Assembly: GCA_033675265.1 (NCBI GenBank)
Contig: JAUJYZ010001423.1
Location: forward strand, 125,001-189,000
Source of the DNA: Actinostola sp. cb2023
Taxonomy: Eukaryota; Cnidaria; Anthozoa; Actiniaria; Actinostolidae
Direction of reading: 5' to 3'
DNA length: 64,000 bases
Part shown: piece after piece, positions 48,996 to 61,800 of the stretch
How positions within the stretch are numbered: the first letter of the stretch is position 1
Layout of the letters: each line of letters begins with the position of its first letter
Position numbers and translations under genes: made by a program
The notes under the pieces: generated by a model
What the model saw: the letters and a program-made list of their open reading frames with translations, nothing else
What the model was told of the DNA's origin: nothing
Database searches by the model: none

Positions 48996-49837
48996 GGGGG
49001 TGGGATATCTTCCCAACGTAACTAACGTGCCCCGCGCCGAGCTGAAACGCGGCTCAAAAACTACATCCTATTGGTCAAATGTGCCGTGAAGGTCAATAGG
49101 TTCCTGTAGGAATTTAAATCGGTATCGGACAACTGAGTCACTGTTGTCCTTGATTGAAGACAAAGGAACTACCTGTGGCAACAACAAAGTATTTCTAAGA
49201 AACTTAAATTTTTTAGATATTTGTTTTTGTGTGATTTGATATATATTTGACGATAAATTCATCAGTATTCATCCTAATGTGGACAAAAATGAAATCAAAA
49301 TTCTACGGATTTTACGGAGTTTGATATTTATAGGGCAGAAGATATATTTTTTAAAGTTTCAGAGAAAACGTTTGTTTTTCCATCTTTTCTTTATGTAAGC
49401 AGAAATACTATTTTTGTCCAATGTTTATTCTGATTGGCTTAGAGAAACAAGGAGGAGGAGACAGATTCTCTGGCGCGCAATGCTGCTATGATTATGGTAA
49501 CACTTACACTTGTAAGAAAATACAGTTTGATCAACAAGCACGGCTTTCTGTTTTTCTCAACAAAACTTTATCATTCGGGCTTAGATGAAGATTTATTCTA
49601 AAACAATTAAAAAATCAAATTAGCTTAAACTCTGTTGCAATATTTTAATGGTTTAGTGGTTTATTTTGATGAAAAACGAAAGCCCGGTTTTAACACCACC
49701 TACAAATTCTCTTTACATTCTTGTAATGAGAATCTATATTTTCATCAGGGTTGGCTAGAGCGACGAAAAGTAATTAGCATATGTTGAGATATTTTCCTTC
49801 ACTGGAAGAAACCGGTACAGGATTGCACCAACAAGAA

Positions 49838-52800
49838 ATGTCGAGCAGATCGGGTTCTAAAAAATTGGGTGAGTTCTCAGCAATCGTAAGGTTTTCATTT
49901 AGACTCTTGAAGTTGAAGCAACAGACTTTTAAACTGTGATTTTCACAAAACATTTGCAGAAAATAACTTGCTTGGCACTGGAAATGGACAAGTAGTGATG
50001 AATTCGGGACATCACACTAACACGGATAAATCTAAAGTGAGGCCTGTTTTTACATCTGTCGACCGTCTTACAATCGTCGATGATTGAGCTATGCAGTGTG
50101 ATTTTACTAATGATGTTTTACTCTTCAGGTGGACTTCATTTATGGCGCAGTACCTTCGCGAAGCAAGACTGACATACTTCTAGTCTTGCAGTCCTGTGAT
50201 TACAATGTTGATGCAGCTATTTCTATATTTTCCCAAGGTACTTAGTTAAATTAATCAAATTCTCTTGATTTCTTGGGTTTTTTTTATTTGTTTTCTTGAC
50301 TCTTTTGAAGACCTTAATTCATAGAGCTTCTAGTTTTTTTCGAGGCAAATGTCGAAGTGTGTGAAGTAAGCTTATTGAAGTGAGAAAATCCAGTTTTAGT
50401 ACGAGAAAAAAACTACATTGAATTCTTTAAATCGCTGTCCAGAAAACAAAGTATAATCGTGTGTGTTTATAGTAGGTAAAGCTGAAGAAATTCTCAATCA
50501 ATGGAGCTACAAGGGGAAGAGAACCAAGGTTTGTACTTTGAACAACGATTTTATGGGTTAAATCCTCACTCTGATCGCTGCTACTGACATTCAACGTTGC
50601 ACGAACTGAACTAATCAAATATTTATTGATTAACAAAGTTTTGCAACGGAAATGCGTTCCTTTCTTTAGGGTACAAATTATACCTCCTATTCCTTTAGGT
50701 AACAAGTAATTTTATACTCTGCTTCGACCGGCAGTTGCCCACCAAGTTTAGTTCTAAATACATAGCTTCCTTTGTAAAATTTACGTATAGCTGGTGCATT
50801 CTTCATTGCATAACAACGTTGAACGTGGCTGCGATCAGTCAAGTCAATAGAGCAAACTTTATTTTTCTTTTCATACCTGTCTTATGTTTATATATTTGCA
50901 CGGAATTGTTTCTATCCTTACTGGTTGTTAATACCTTTTGTCTTTTCTGAACTTGTACTTTTTGTTGTCTCTTGGTTGATTGCCTAAATGGGGTTGCTAC
51001 CGCACCGAATCGTGGCAAATCTCAACATCTTGAACGCTGATGGATATCGTTACAAGGGAAAATGAATTCTAATTTGATCCAGTAAATAGATTTAGTGCTG
51101 CAAATTGTCTGCAGCGCTATCCTGGGCTACTAAATATCCTGGCTTGTAGTTGCACCTTTTTACCTGATATTGGGAAAGTGTTGGGTGACTTGACGTAGTC
51201 ACAGGTTGTTTTCTTTTAGCCACTTGCCTGACCACAAGAATGTTTTAGATACACGCAATAATGATAAAAAACTCAAGATCTTGAGATTTTTTGATATAAT
51301 AAAAAACACAAAAAAAAATATTGAAATGGGTTAAAAAAAGGGAAAACAGAAACATTTTTTAATCAGTTGCCTACTAACAATTCAAAACAATAATTTCTTA
51401 GCTTTAGGTAAACAATTTTTTCAATTTTTTTCTATACTTTTACGTCTAAGGTTAGACCTTGACAATTTCATCCAATAAAAATAGGGGTAGATGAAGAAAA
51501 AAGATTTGCAAACTTGTGCCCTTTGTCAAAAAATGGTTGACGGCGTTTAATGCCAAATTAAAGGTTTTGAAAGTTTTTGAATTCAAATGTTGCAAAAATA
51601 ATTTTCATAGGGGTAAGGGATTAAAGAGTCCAGGAAGTAATTTAATTGATACTAAAAGTGCTGGAATTCTGACAAGTCTTATTTACAATCAATAGTGCTT
51701 TCCTTGGTGTTGTTACCTAGTTGATATTTTCACTTGCAGTAAAATATTGCTTTGGGTTTCAACTAGAGTGCAAACCATATGTCCGTGAAACAGTACTATT
51801 ACTAAATAGTACTAAATAGTGTTATCTCCATTGTTTTCTATTGTTTCATCAGTGCTATTTAGAACTAATTAGTTAGTACTGTTTCACGGACATATGGTTT
51901 GCACTCTATTAAAGTAAATTCGAGTCATTTTGTAATGATCATAAAACAATACACTTTCAGCTTGATCAAAGGAAACTGAAGTAGTTCAATTTAATGGAAC
52001 TCTTTACAGCTATGTTACGTCACGCGTAACCAGTAAATCGGAACATTCAAATGAAGTTTTGAAGTCTAGACTCGAGTCTCGAACATTCAGACAGAAAAAT
52101 CAAATCCTCCACGAATATATCTATAAGAAAAAAGTATCAGATATCTGTTTACTCAGGCTGTTGTGATTGCAGAGTATGTAGGCTTAGCTGACACAAATTT
52201 TCATCCAATTTAATTTTAATTTTATGAACGTTTTTGAGAAAATATTTAGCGGGGATTTGATTTTTCTGTCTGAATGTTCAAGACTCGATTCTAGACTTCA
52301 AAACTTCATTTGAATGTTCCGATTTACTGGTTACGCGTGACGTAACATAGCTGTAAGCTTTCGTGTGGGGTACACATGACATACAGTCATTCTCGAAAAC
52401 ATTGTCCAGATGAAAAGACTACAATACTACAATAAAGTCACATGATTCATTATGTTTTCAACTGATTTCTGCGCACGGAACTGCGAGTTTATTCCAGCGC
52501 CATTACATTCAGTTCTCACAATGCTGTGTACTTTTGCATCTCAAATTGAAATTTCACGCAAGGAAATTGAATACATAATGAATCACATGACTTTATTGTA
52601 GTATTGTAGTCTTTTCATCTGGACAACCTTTTTGAGAATGACTGTATTTAAGTGTTTTATGGTTTACACACATAGATCTTTTTTTGGAATCATTGACGTT
52701 TCGACTGTACTGTTGAAAGTCATAATGATAGAGTTCCAGATAGATGAATAGAGAGATTTAGCAAACACGACGCGACAACACAATGTTAGATGACGAATAT

Positions 52801-55800
52801 ATCACATTAAATGTGATAAAATTTTGGTCATTACGTGACTACCGTAACAATGTTGCGACGTCAAGTTCACAACGCCATTTCACTTGTTTTCACGTCCTCT
52901 TCATGATGTTGAGGATGCCAATGGTCATTTTCACAGTTATTCGTCAGCTTTCACGCCATCCTCTTTCACGTTGCATCGTGTTTGCTAAATCTCTCTAATG
53001 GGTAATGAAGCGTAGTAGATAAACGTGAGGCAAGGAATCTATTGTTGTCTATTGTCAGATCCAGAACAATGGTAATCAGGAGAAACATTTTAGACCCATT
53101 TTAGCGCACAACCACACAACCACACAATTAGACCAATTTATTTAGCCCAAAGTGGCTTTGTGAACACTCAGACTTCATATTTTGATCAACAGAAGCCCAA
53201 TGTAATGTTTTGAACGAGTAAAAAGCTTGACTGGTTGAAAAAGGGCTGTAATATTGTTGGTTGTAGAAACCATTTATATATTTTTTAAATAACACAATAG
53301 GATGGAAATAAGAAAAAACGAAACAAGAAGAAACCAGCAAACGAAGAAGCTAGAGAAACTGTCAAAACAGAGAATACTAACGATAAAGAGCATGTCACAT
53401 CTAATGGTGCTGACGGTAATGGAGAACAAGCTTCACATGCACCAGGTATGTAATGTACAGTATGTGAGAATCATAATGCTGCAGTTAATGTTACCGATAA
53501 AATATTTAGAAGAATTTTCATCATTAATAAAATTAATATAGTCTTGATGATGTCTCCAAAACACACAGTTCTGGCATAAAAGGATGCTGCCCAGGGATGT
53601 ACAATATTTTAATACATTATTTTGTTTAATCAATCTTTGTTAATCACATATATTTAATGTCCATGTCCATGTAGTGACACAAAGATTAATTATAAACTAA
53701 CGTTTTTGTTTTACCCCTGGGCAGGCTCCAGTTTCAAAATGGAACTTTGTGTTTAAAGATCCTGTGTCTGATTCCATGATGTCTTAATGTGCCAATGTTT
53801 TGATTTTGTGTTGACATGTATTTCTAAGACTACAAAATATAGACTTTAAAAAGAATACAGGACTGTTAAATGGTGTCAAGGATCGACCAATGCCATTAAA
53901 ATTAGTCAGATTTCTTTTATTTTATTTAGTTCGGATTTTCTTCTGAACTGAAGTCTCCTTCAAATTTCTATTTTCATAGCCTATGAAAAGGCTTTGAGCA
54001 TGCAAGGCATCATGGGCTCAGACAGGGTATTTTTAAAAGTGTATATGACACAATTTTTTTTCTTTTGAAAATCGATTACATATGAAGTGAATAGTGTGAT
54101 GGTTCAGTATTTTTGGATTTGAGCTTCGCATTGGCGAGTTATAAAGGATTGAAATCGTGATATGCTAATTCGGTGACGTCAGAGTGGGTTTAATTTATTA
54201 TACAAAAGTACCAAATGTTGTACAAATTATTGACATTTTTTAATCTGGCAAAAAGTTTTCTACAATATTGATATACATGATGTTAATTTAGTTTTTCTAT
54301 TTCAGAAAAGAGTGCTGCTTGGAAAAATATAAATAAGTTTCGGCAAAACCCACTCTGACGTCACCGATTTAGCATATCACGATTTCAATCGTTCAATCGT
54401 TTATAACTCGCCAATGCGAAGCTCAAATCACAAAGTACTGAACCATCCCACTATTCACTTCATATGCAACCGATTTTCAAAAGAAAAAAAATTGTGTCAT
54501 ATACACTTTAAGTTGAATTTGGAGGTCTTCTTACTGGTGCAGAGACATGATGATAGAGCAAATTTGTATGACTGTGAGAAACGTACGGCACAGACATGAT
54601 GTTTAGTATTTAGAATGAATCTGTGCCATGACAGTGCTACATGACATGGTTTTTTTACAGTCATATCAAATCTGCTCTATCAGTGCACATACAGTCGAAC
54701 ATCTACTAACGGCCACCTCACAACATCCAGTACCTCTCTGTAATAGCCAGGGTTTTCTGTCCCGGCCACCACCATTTATTCAATTTTAAAACCTCCTCAC
54801 AATGGCCACCTCTACACAATGGCCACAAAATTTAGTACCAAGGTGGCCGTTGTGGAGAAGTTCGACTGTACCATCTTTCATTCTTTGTAGTGATGGGGTT
54901 GTAGTAACTGTTATGTCTTTATAAACCTGTAGCACTTTCACTGGACTTGCCCAGTGACTCAAGTATAGGCAACACCTACAGCAGTAATTGGCATCTCCTC
55001 AAATTCTGACATTCCAACAAATCCAGGCCAAGACACTCGTAAAGAGAAGTCTACACAACCTTTGAAACAGCAAGCTCCATCTCATAGTCATTCATCATCT
55101 CACTCAAAACACCATAAACACATTCAACCAAAAGCAGAGAAATTAAGCCCAACAAATGCTGATGCTTTAAAAAGGACAACTAAGGATTTGACAAGGTCAA
55201 GTTTTTCACTTGCAAGATACCAACTTGTACTGGAGGAGGTAAAGTATACATTGATTTTTAGTTTATGGATGCATATAAATAAATAATATATATATTATTA
55301 GAGTTTTTATGCCATTTAGCACTAGTACTGCATCTTGATTATAGTCACAATAATTATAGTTAACAATTAATTATTATTATTATTCCCCGAAGTGGAGGTG
55401 AGTAGTGGAGGATATTTACCGAGCCGCAAGTCTTCGAGTGGCGAGGTAAATATCTACAACTACTCACAGACACTGAGGGGAATAATAATTTATTGTTTTA
55501 GGATATACATTTACCACACAAGTGAATAGACAGCCAAATATATCAAATTTAGTTTCAAGAAGAGACACACTTGTGAAACACGCCTCCATCTTGTTTTGAT
55601 GATCTGATTGTTTTTATTGTCATCATGATCATCATAATATGAAATGAATCTCTGTAGTCTTTAGTTTTTGCTAGTGCATAGGCCCAGACTGTAATCAGAC
55701 TGTAAACATTTTCCAAAATAATAATAATTAATATTAAATTTACCATTCAAATATGTTATCATCATCATCATCATTATTGTACATACTGTTTGATGTACTC

Positions 55801-58800
55801 TATTACTGTTATTTATTTTCAAGGAATGTGACCAGTCATTGAAAAGAATGAACAAAACATTTGAAAATATTAAGAATTGGTAAGTGTGGACGTAGTGATC
55901 AATAATTATTATTAATTCCAGATGATTATATTTGTTGGAATATTGATACATTTTTTGCATTATTTCTGAACCCATGCAATCAAACATTTATGAGACTAAA
56001 ACATTTTTAAAAAGCAGAGCATTTCTTCATTACACAACATACTATTCTGTGCTCAGACTGTCTCTGCGCTCTACCGCACAGAAAACGTTTACATTGTCTA
56101 TTCTACATACAACAACAAGGCGATAATTAAGGAGAACCGCAAACCAGCATAGTTTTTTTTCTTGATCTTGAACTTGGATGATCAATGATATTACAATGGT
56201 AAATGCTACAGTATAGCTACATGTATGAGTCAGTGAAAACTGGATATTGTTTACAAATATAAACTTCCGGGAATTTAGGTCCCGGCTAAGTGAAACGACT
56301 GCAGTGGAACTGGTTAGCTTCAAGTGGATTGCATTTGCAATTAGTGCTTAATATGCAGGTTGGCAGGTCCTTAGGGAATGTGCAAAGCGCTGGTTACGAA
56401 TGCCCAACATAAACACATTATTAAGTTTCCGTAAACACATTATTAAGTTTCCGTCCTGTATTGTCATTATTTCTTAATATTGTAGCTCTTTACTCAATCT
56501 GGTTCCCTGTTTAAATTTGAAATTTGTCCTGCAGCATTAATGAAAGACAAGAAGTACTAGTGAAAGCATTGAAAGAATTCAAAGAACAAGCTGGTACGTA
56601 ACAGTATTTCATGATTGATTAAACTACAGTACATATACATTTTATATTGAATTCATCTGTCCATTGATATTTGTAGTATTAACGGGTAGTTCTTTTTTTC
56701 TTGATAGCTAGTTTTTGTTTATTGTTTCAACGCAAAGAATATATGAAGCTAATTCAAAGAGATTAATTTTTGTACATTTAATAATAATTATAATTATAAT
56801 AATTGTCGGGCTTCCTGTGGAATGCCCAACTCTTAAACACGAAACCGCACTATAAAAGGGCCTGTGCCAGGCAGCTAACACCTTCAGTTGTCAGTCATCC
56901 ATCGTACTGTCAAGAGCTCTGCATCATAACAATGGGCGCGAAATTTAAATTCAAAAAATTGAATTTCAAATTGTTGACTTTCTTCGTTCTTTTAATAACA
57001 TCAAGAACTCATTTTCAAAATCTTGTTATTAGTTTTGAATGATCAGTTTTGAAAATATTGATATCTAGCTCAGTTTTATCGAAGTCCAGCTGAGTAATAA
57101 TTATGAACTTTGAGTCGTTCAATACAACATGAATACGAAGATGTTACTCCACCATTTCAAATTGATTCAACTGAGCTGGAAAGGTGTGAAATGAAGGTGG
57201 TCCAGTCCCTTTTATAGCGCGGTTTCGTGTTTAAAATGCAAGCCTTCGTCGTTGGCCTCAAATGTGAAAGTGGCTTCTAATGCGCATGCGTGTACTACCT
57301 GGTTTGATCAACACAAGACAGTCGACTTCGCAGCCTCTTTCTTCACAAACACATGTTCATGTATAGCTCAAAACAGCTCAAATTTGCTCAAATGAACTCA
57401 CAAAAAGGGTCTCAGCTGGGAACTGCATAGCTTTGCACTGTGTACTGAAGTAATACGTTAAATGGATCAAAGCAAATGACGAGAAGTTTGAAGATAAATA
57501 TGCTATCAGTATCGCACAGTGACACAAGATTGAAATCAAAATCTAAACGAAGCAATGTTTTCTATTCTTTGTACCACTGTAATTTTGTTTTGTGGTAAGC
57601 TTATAACACCGATAGATGGTTTATGTTAATGCCGTTCAAGGTTTTGATGAGTTTTTTAAATCGTTCAGTTACAATGGGAAATCATTTGAATGCCCAAAAA
57701 TGCAGGAAATTAGGCTTCGTGATTATTCGTAGCCTGATTTTCAGAGGTCCGTGGTCCTTCCCTCACATACGCTGCGATGTCTAGTTTATTTATACTTGTA
57801 TTATTTGTATGGATATATTTATGGTATCAAATAAACTATTGTCTTTGTCATTTATGATTCGCTGAGTTTATTATAATTATAACAAATAAATTTATATAGC
57901 GCTTTAACTATTAAATGTTTAATAACTCTTTGTCAACTACAACAATATAACATAAAATAAAATAGATACAATAATAATAAGGAAAAAAACCAGATACACA
58001 ATGAACAAAGAACTAAAACTAAGGATGTTGACGGGATGGTGGCAGGGGGAAACTAAATTCCCATTCAAAGGCTACCCTCCTAAAATATTGTAAAGTGCTT
58101 TACATTAACGATACTAAAGTGAAACAAAAAAGAAAACAAAACCTAGAATACTATAAAATATAGGATTTATATCATTCGAAATAAATTTGTTTCAACTACA
58201 TATTTTTGAGGTTTTTTGTATTGCCAAGCTATCGTACTAAATGTCCATCTTCAGAGAGTAGGAAGAATAATAGAAAACCATACCAGCTAATTTAATGTAC
58301 AATGGAAATAACCGCAATAGGTACATGTAACTAAGGAGATAACGGAAATTGCTCGAGCTACGTGACAGAGAACAAAGGAAGGAAAGGAAATATACTTGAC
58401 TCGCACGGTTTTCTGTTATTCCACCTACACCCTGAATATGGACTTTTATTCTGAAAGCTGGGCAATATAAAAAATCTCAAAAAAATGTAGTTGAAAGAAA
58501 TTTATTTACAAAATAAGAAACTGTTTGAGATAGCTGGAGTTTGAAATAATGAGGATGTAGAAAGGAAACAACAGGCTTTAGTTTGAGACACTGTGGGGTA
58601 CTGTACTGTGCCATTAATGCATTTTTGTCACTAATTAATCAATAGTTTTGACATATACTTGAGAATGTATTTTACAGTTTGGTTCCCCAGACTGGTATTA
58701 CTGACAAATCTCATTAGCTCAAGGCAGTAAAATAGGAGGAAAATAATGTTCTATTCTCAAGATAAAGTTTTGCTCAATTTTCTTCTTCAAATTTAGAACA

Positions 58801-61800
58801 TTTGCTACAACAACGATTAGAGGATGCAGCAGCATTGAGACTTAAAACAGAGAGAGTTCAATCTATGTCAGATGAACAGGTGGCCTTACTTAGAGCTGAT
58901 ATGAAGGTAAATTTGATTGTTTTAAAGTCAACAGAGAAGATGTCAGAATGCCCAGAAGCACTCAGATATATGATATTCTGAAAAGGACTTTGTTATTTTT
59001 ACTAAAATTTCCTTTACCTTTATTTAGGGCTTTGTGGCAGAGAGAAAAATTGATGAAGAGCTGGCACAAACCAAACGTTTTGTCTGCAATGAAGAGGAAA
59101 TAATACAGGTACATGTACATGATGCTTCCTTGAAAACCATATTTATAATAATTGAATATTTCTATTTTGAAACTATTATTAATTTTTAAATCGATTAATT
59201 ATGGTTTTTTTTTATTAGGAATTGAAAACATTTGGTCAAGGTAAGTTTGCCCAGGATATTTATTATTGTTTTTCTTCCTGAGTGACATTTAAAATAATTA
59301 CTTCCAATTCTCTGCAATTTGACAGCACTCCAGTCCAAGCTGGACTGAGTAGACGACACACATGGTTGTTTCATCATTGATGAAAAGTTTTATTAATTAA
59401 TGTGTGTCCCGCAAGAAGCGCCCGCAGCAATGTACATAGTGAAGCATGTTTCAATAGACACATGTACTGCGGGACGCACACAGGGATCCCAACGTCATAC
59501 ATTTCTATGCACAGGGAACCCAACATAATACGCATTGCGCGTGCGCGCTCTACCACAGGAAACCCATCAAAAAAAGATGCAAATATCATTTTCTTTGATT
59601 ATTTAGTAGCCTCAAAAGCAATGGTTGGGCTACCTATGTTAATCCCCTCTGTCAGATTAATTAATTTTATTATCAGAACGAGTTGGCCCTGGGTGACATA
59701 TTCTTATTGTTCTTATTCATATTCTCTGTACATAGAAATATTTTGACTACAGCTATTTCAAAAAAGGTTGGTGAAGGTTTTTTTGCATCTTGCATGTTGC
59801 ATACCAAGCCCGAAATGCACTATGGACGATGTGAATTTTCCCAAACTTTTTCTTCTGTATGTGCATGCAGACATTGTTTACATATGATCCACAATACATT
59901 TCGGGCTTGGTATGCAACATGCAACATGCAAGATGCAACAAAACTGGCACCAACCTTTTTTGAAATAGCTGTATATCGCACAGCCTTATTCAGTGATGTG
60001 TGTTACGTGACAGGTCGTCACGTGACATCAGAAGATAGTAGTTGTATATTAATTGATTATTTTAAATATTGTTGTTGTAGTTGTACCAATTAAGAGCACA
60101 TACAGTCCAGTGATTCTGAACCATCCTGTGCCAACATCTACCCAAAGATCCACTCAGCGGCCCTCGGCTTCTGTCATCAGTCATTCATCTTCAAACCAAA
60201 CTACAACTTCTGCTATTAACAAATCATTGACAAGCCAGCCAACTGCTTCAGTTGCTCACAAGACCACTACAAACCAGCCCACAAGTTCTGCCATTGTGAA
60301 ATCAACTTCAAACCAGCCTTTGTCAGTCGACTTAACAGCTTCACATCCATCACCAGTTGTCATGAAAGGTCCGAGTACACTCCATGAGGCAAACCAGGCA
60401 ACTGGTAGGAATCGTGCAAGTTCAAAAGCGACAGAATCTTCTGCAGCGAAGCATACAGGGCCTCTTCCCAAAATTTCTACCTTGATTTCGTTAGCAATGG
60501 CGAAAAGTTCGGTTGTTGTTTCTGAAGGTCTACAAGAAGCAGGTGAAGCACCAAAGCAACAGGTGAGCACTTTCAAGTTGTTAAATTGATGATTCCATGA
60601 GCGAAATACAAAACTCCCTTCAGCTACCTACATGTAGTGTAGATTGGCCTGAATTTCAGCTGGCCTACACTGCAGGGTCTGAGGTCTGGGTCAGGTCTCT
60701 CACGCTACTGAATTATCAACAAATCTGCCACCATCATGATCATCGCCATCGCCATCATCATCAACTGAATCTACTGATGAACTGCATTCTAATAATCGAA
60801 CATTCTGATTTTAATAGGGAGCTGTAAGCACCAGCGAACGTAAAAGAGGTAAAAATCACAAAAAAATACTTAAAAAACTCTCACAAAGAAGCTCCAGGAG
60901 ATGGTTGTTGTTGAACTGATTGAGGTTTGCATTCTTTGTAGGTGGACGTGGACGTAATCAATCAAAAAGATCCTTCACGAAACCAGCATAACAGACCAAG
61001 CACCGCTCCAGTACAGCAAGGCAAACAACAACGAACCCGGGAACCGCGCTCAAAGCGACCACAGTCCAACCGGCAGCAGAGGCAAAACAAAGACGTCCCT
61101 GATAAAGAAAAAGAAGAGAAAGGAGCAACGCAGATGAACGAAGCCAAAGCCAATCAGGATAGCACTTCAGTACAATCTGAAAGCAATCAACAAAAGACTA
61201 AACAAGAAAGTCAGTCTGAACAACATCAAGATGGAAGACGTAAGAGAGCAAGAAGAAGAGGAAGTGGAAGAGATCGCAAGCCTAGCGCAAATGACGAAGC
61301 GCCAAAAGACAACTCCGAGACTGCTTCCGATACGAAGAAAACAGACGATGCTGTTGCTCGTCAAAAAGAAGATAATATGAAGGAGGAAAAGAACGCAGTT
61401 GAAGATGGTCTCGTAGAAGAGGCGTCGATTTGTGAATCCAACCCTCAGCCAAAGGAAGAGGCAGCCGAATTGAAGACTCAGTCCTCTGACGCTGCACTTC
61501 CACAGCGATCCCAAAGGTCACAGAACAGGCGGAGTAACAGGGACACTGGTGAAAATAAAGAGAATTTGAATACACTTGATTTGAATGGGTCTACTAACGG
61601 AATGAACCACGACACGCCAAATGGGAAAGAAAAGGAAGAACCTTCCGCCATCAACAACAGTGAAAGACAAGAAGAAGAAGAAAAACTCACTCCCAAGCTG
61701 ACACAAGTTGTAGCTCCAGCTCTAATCAATGGACATGACATATCTCATGAAACCAACCCAAGTAAGCCGATTCAGCTTGAAAAAACTGAGGAAGATCACT

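Larger units (their letters stand above)
50529..53300. other. SPATS2 intron 4 with several MITEs
   Basis: It contains MITEs at 51766-51906, 52007-52353 and 52384-52644 and a fold-back at 52745-53002 (AGAGAGATTTAGCAAACACG and inverse). 50530-51760 shows AT-rich intron only. Confidence 0.6.

Noticed and set aside
59402..60093. 114- and 136-codon ORFs
   Set aside because: They lie over the GGGTTCCCTGTG element and a TA-flanked MITE inside a SPATS2 intron.
61167..61741. Several minus-strand ORFs
   Set aside because: They are antisense shadows of the long last exon of SPATS2.
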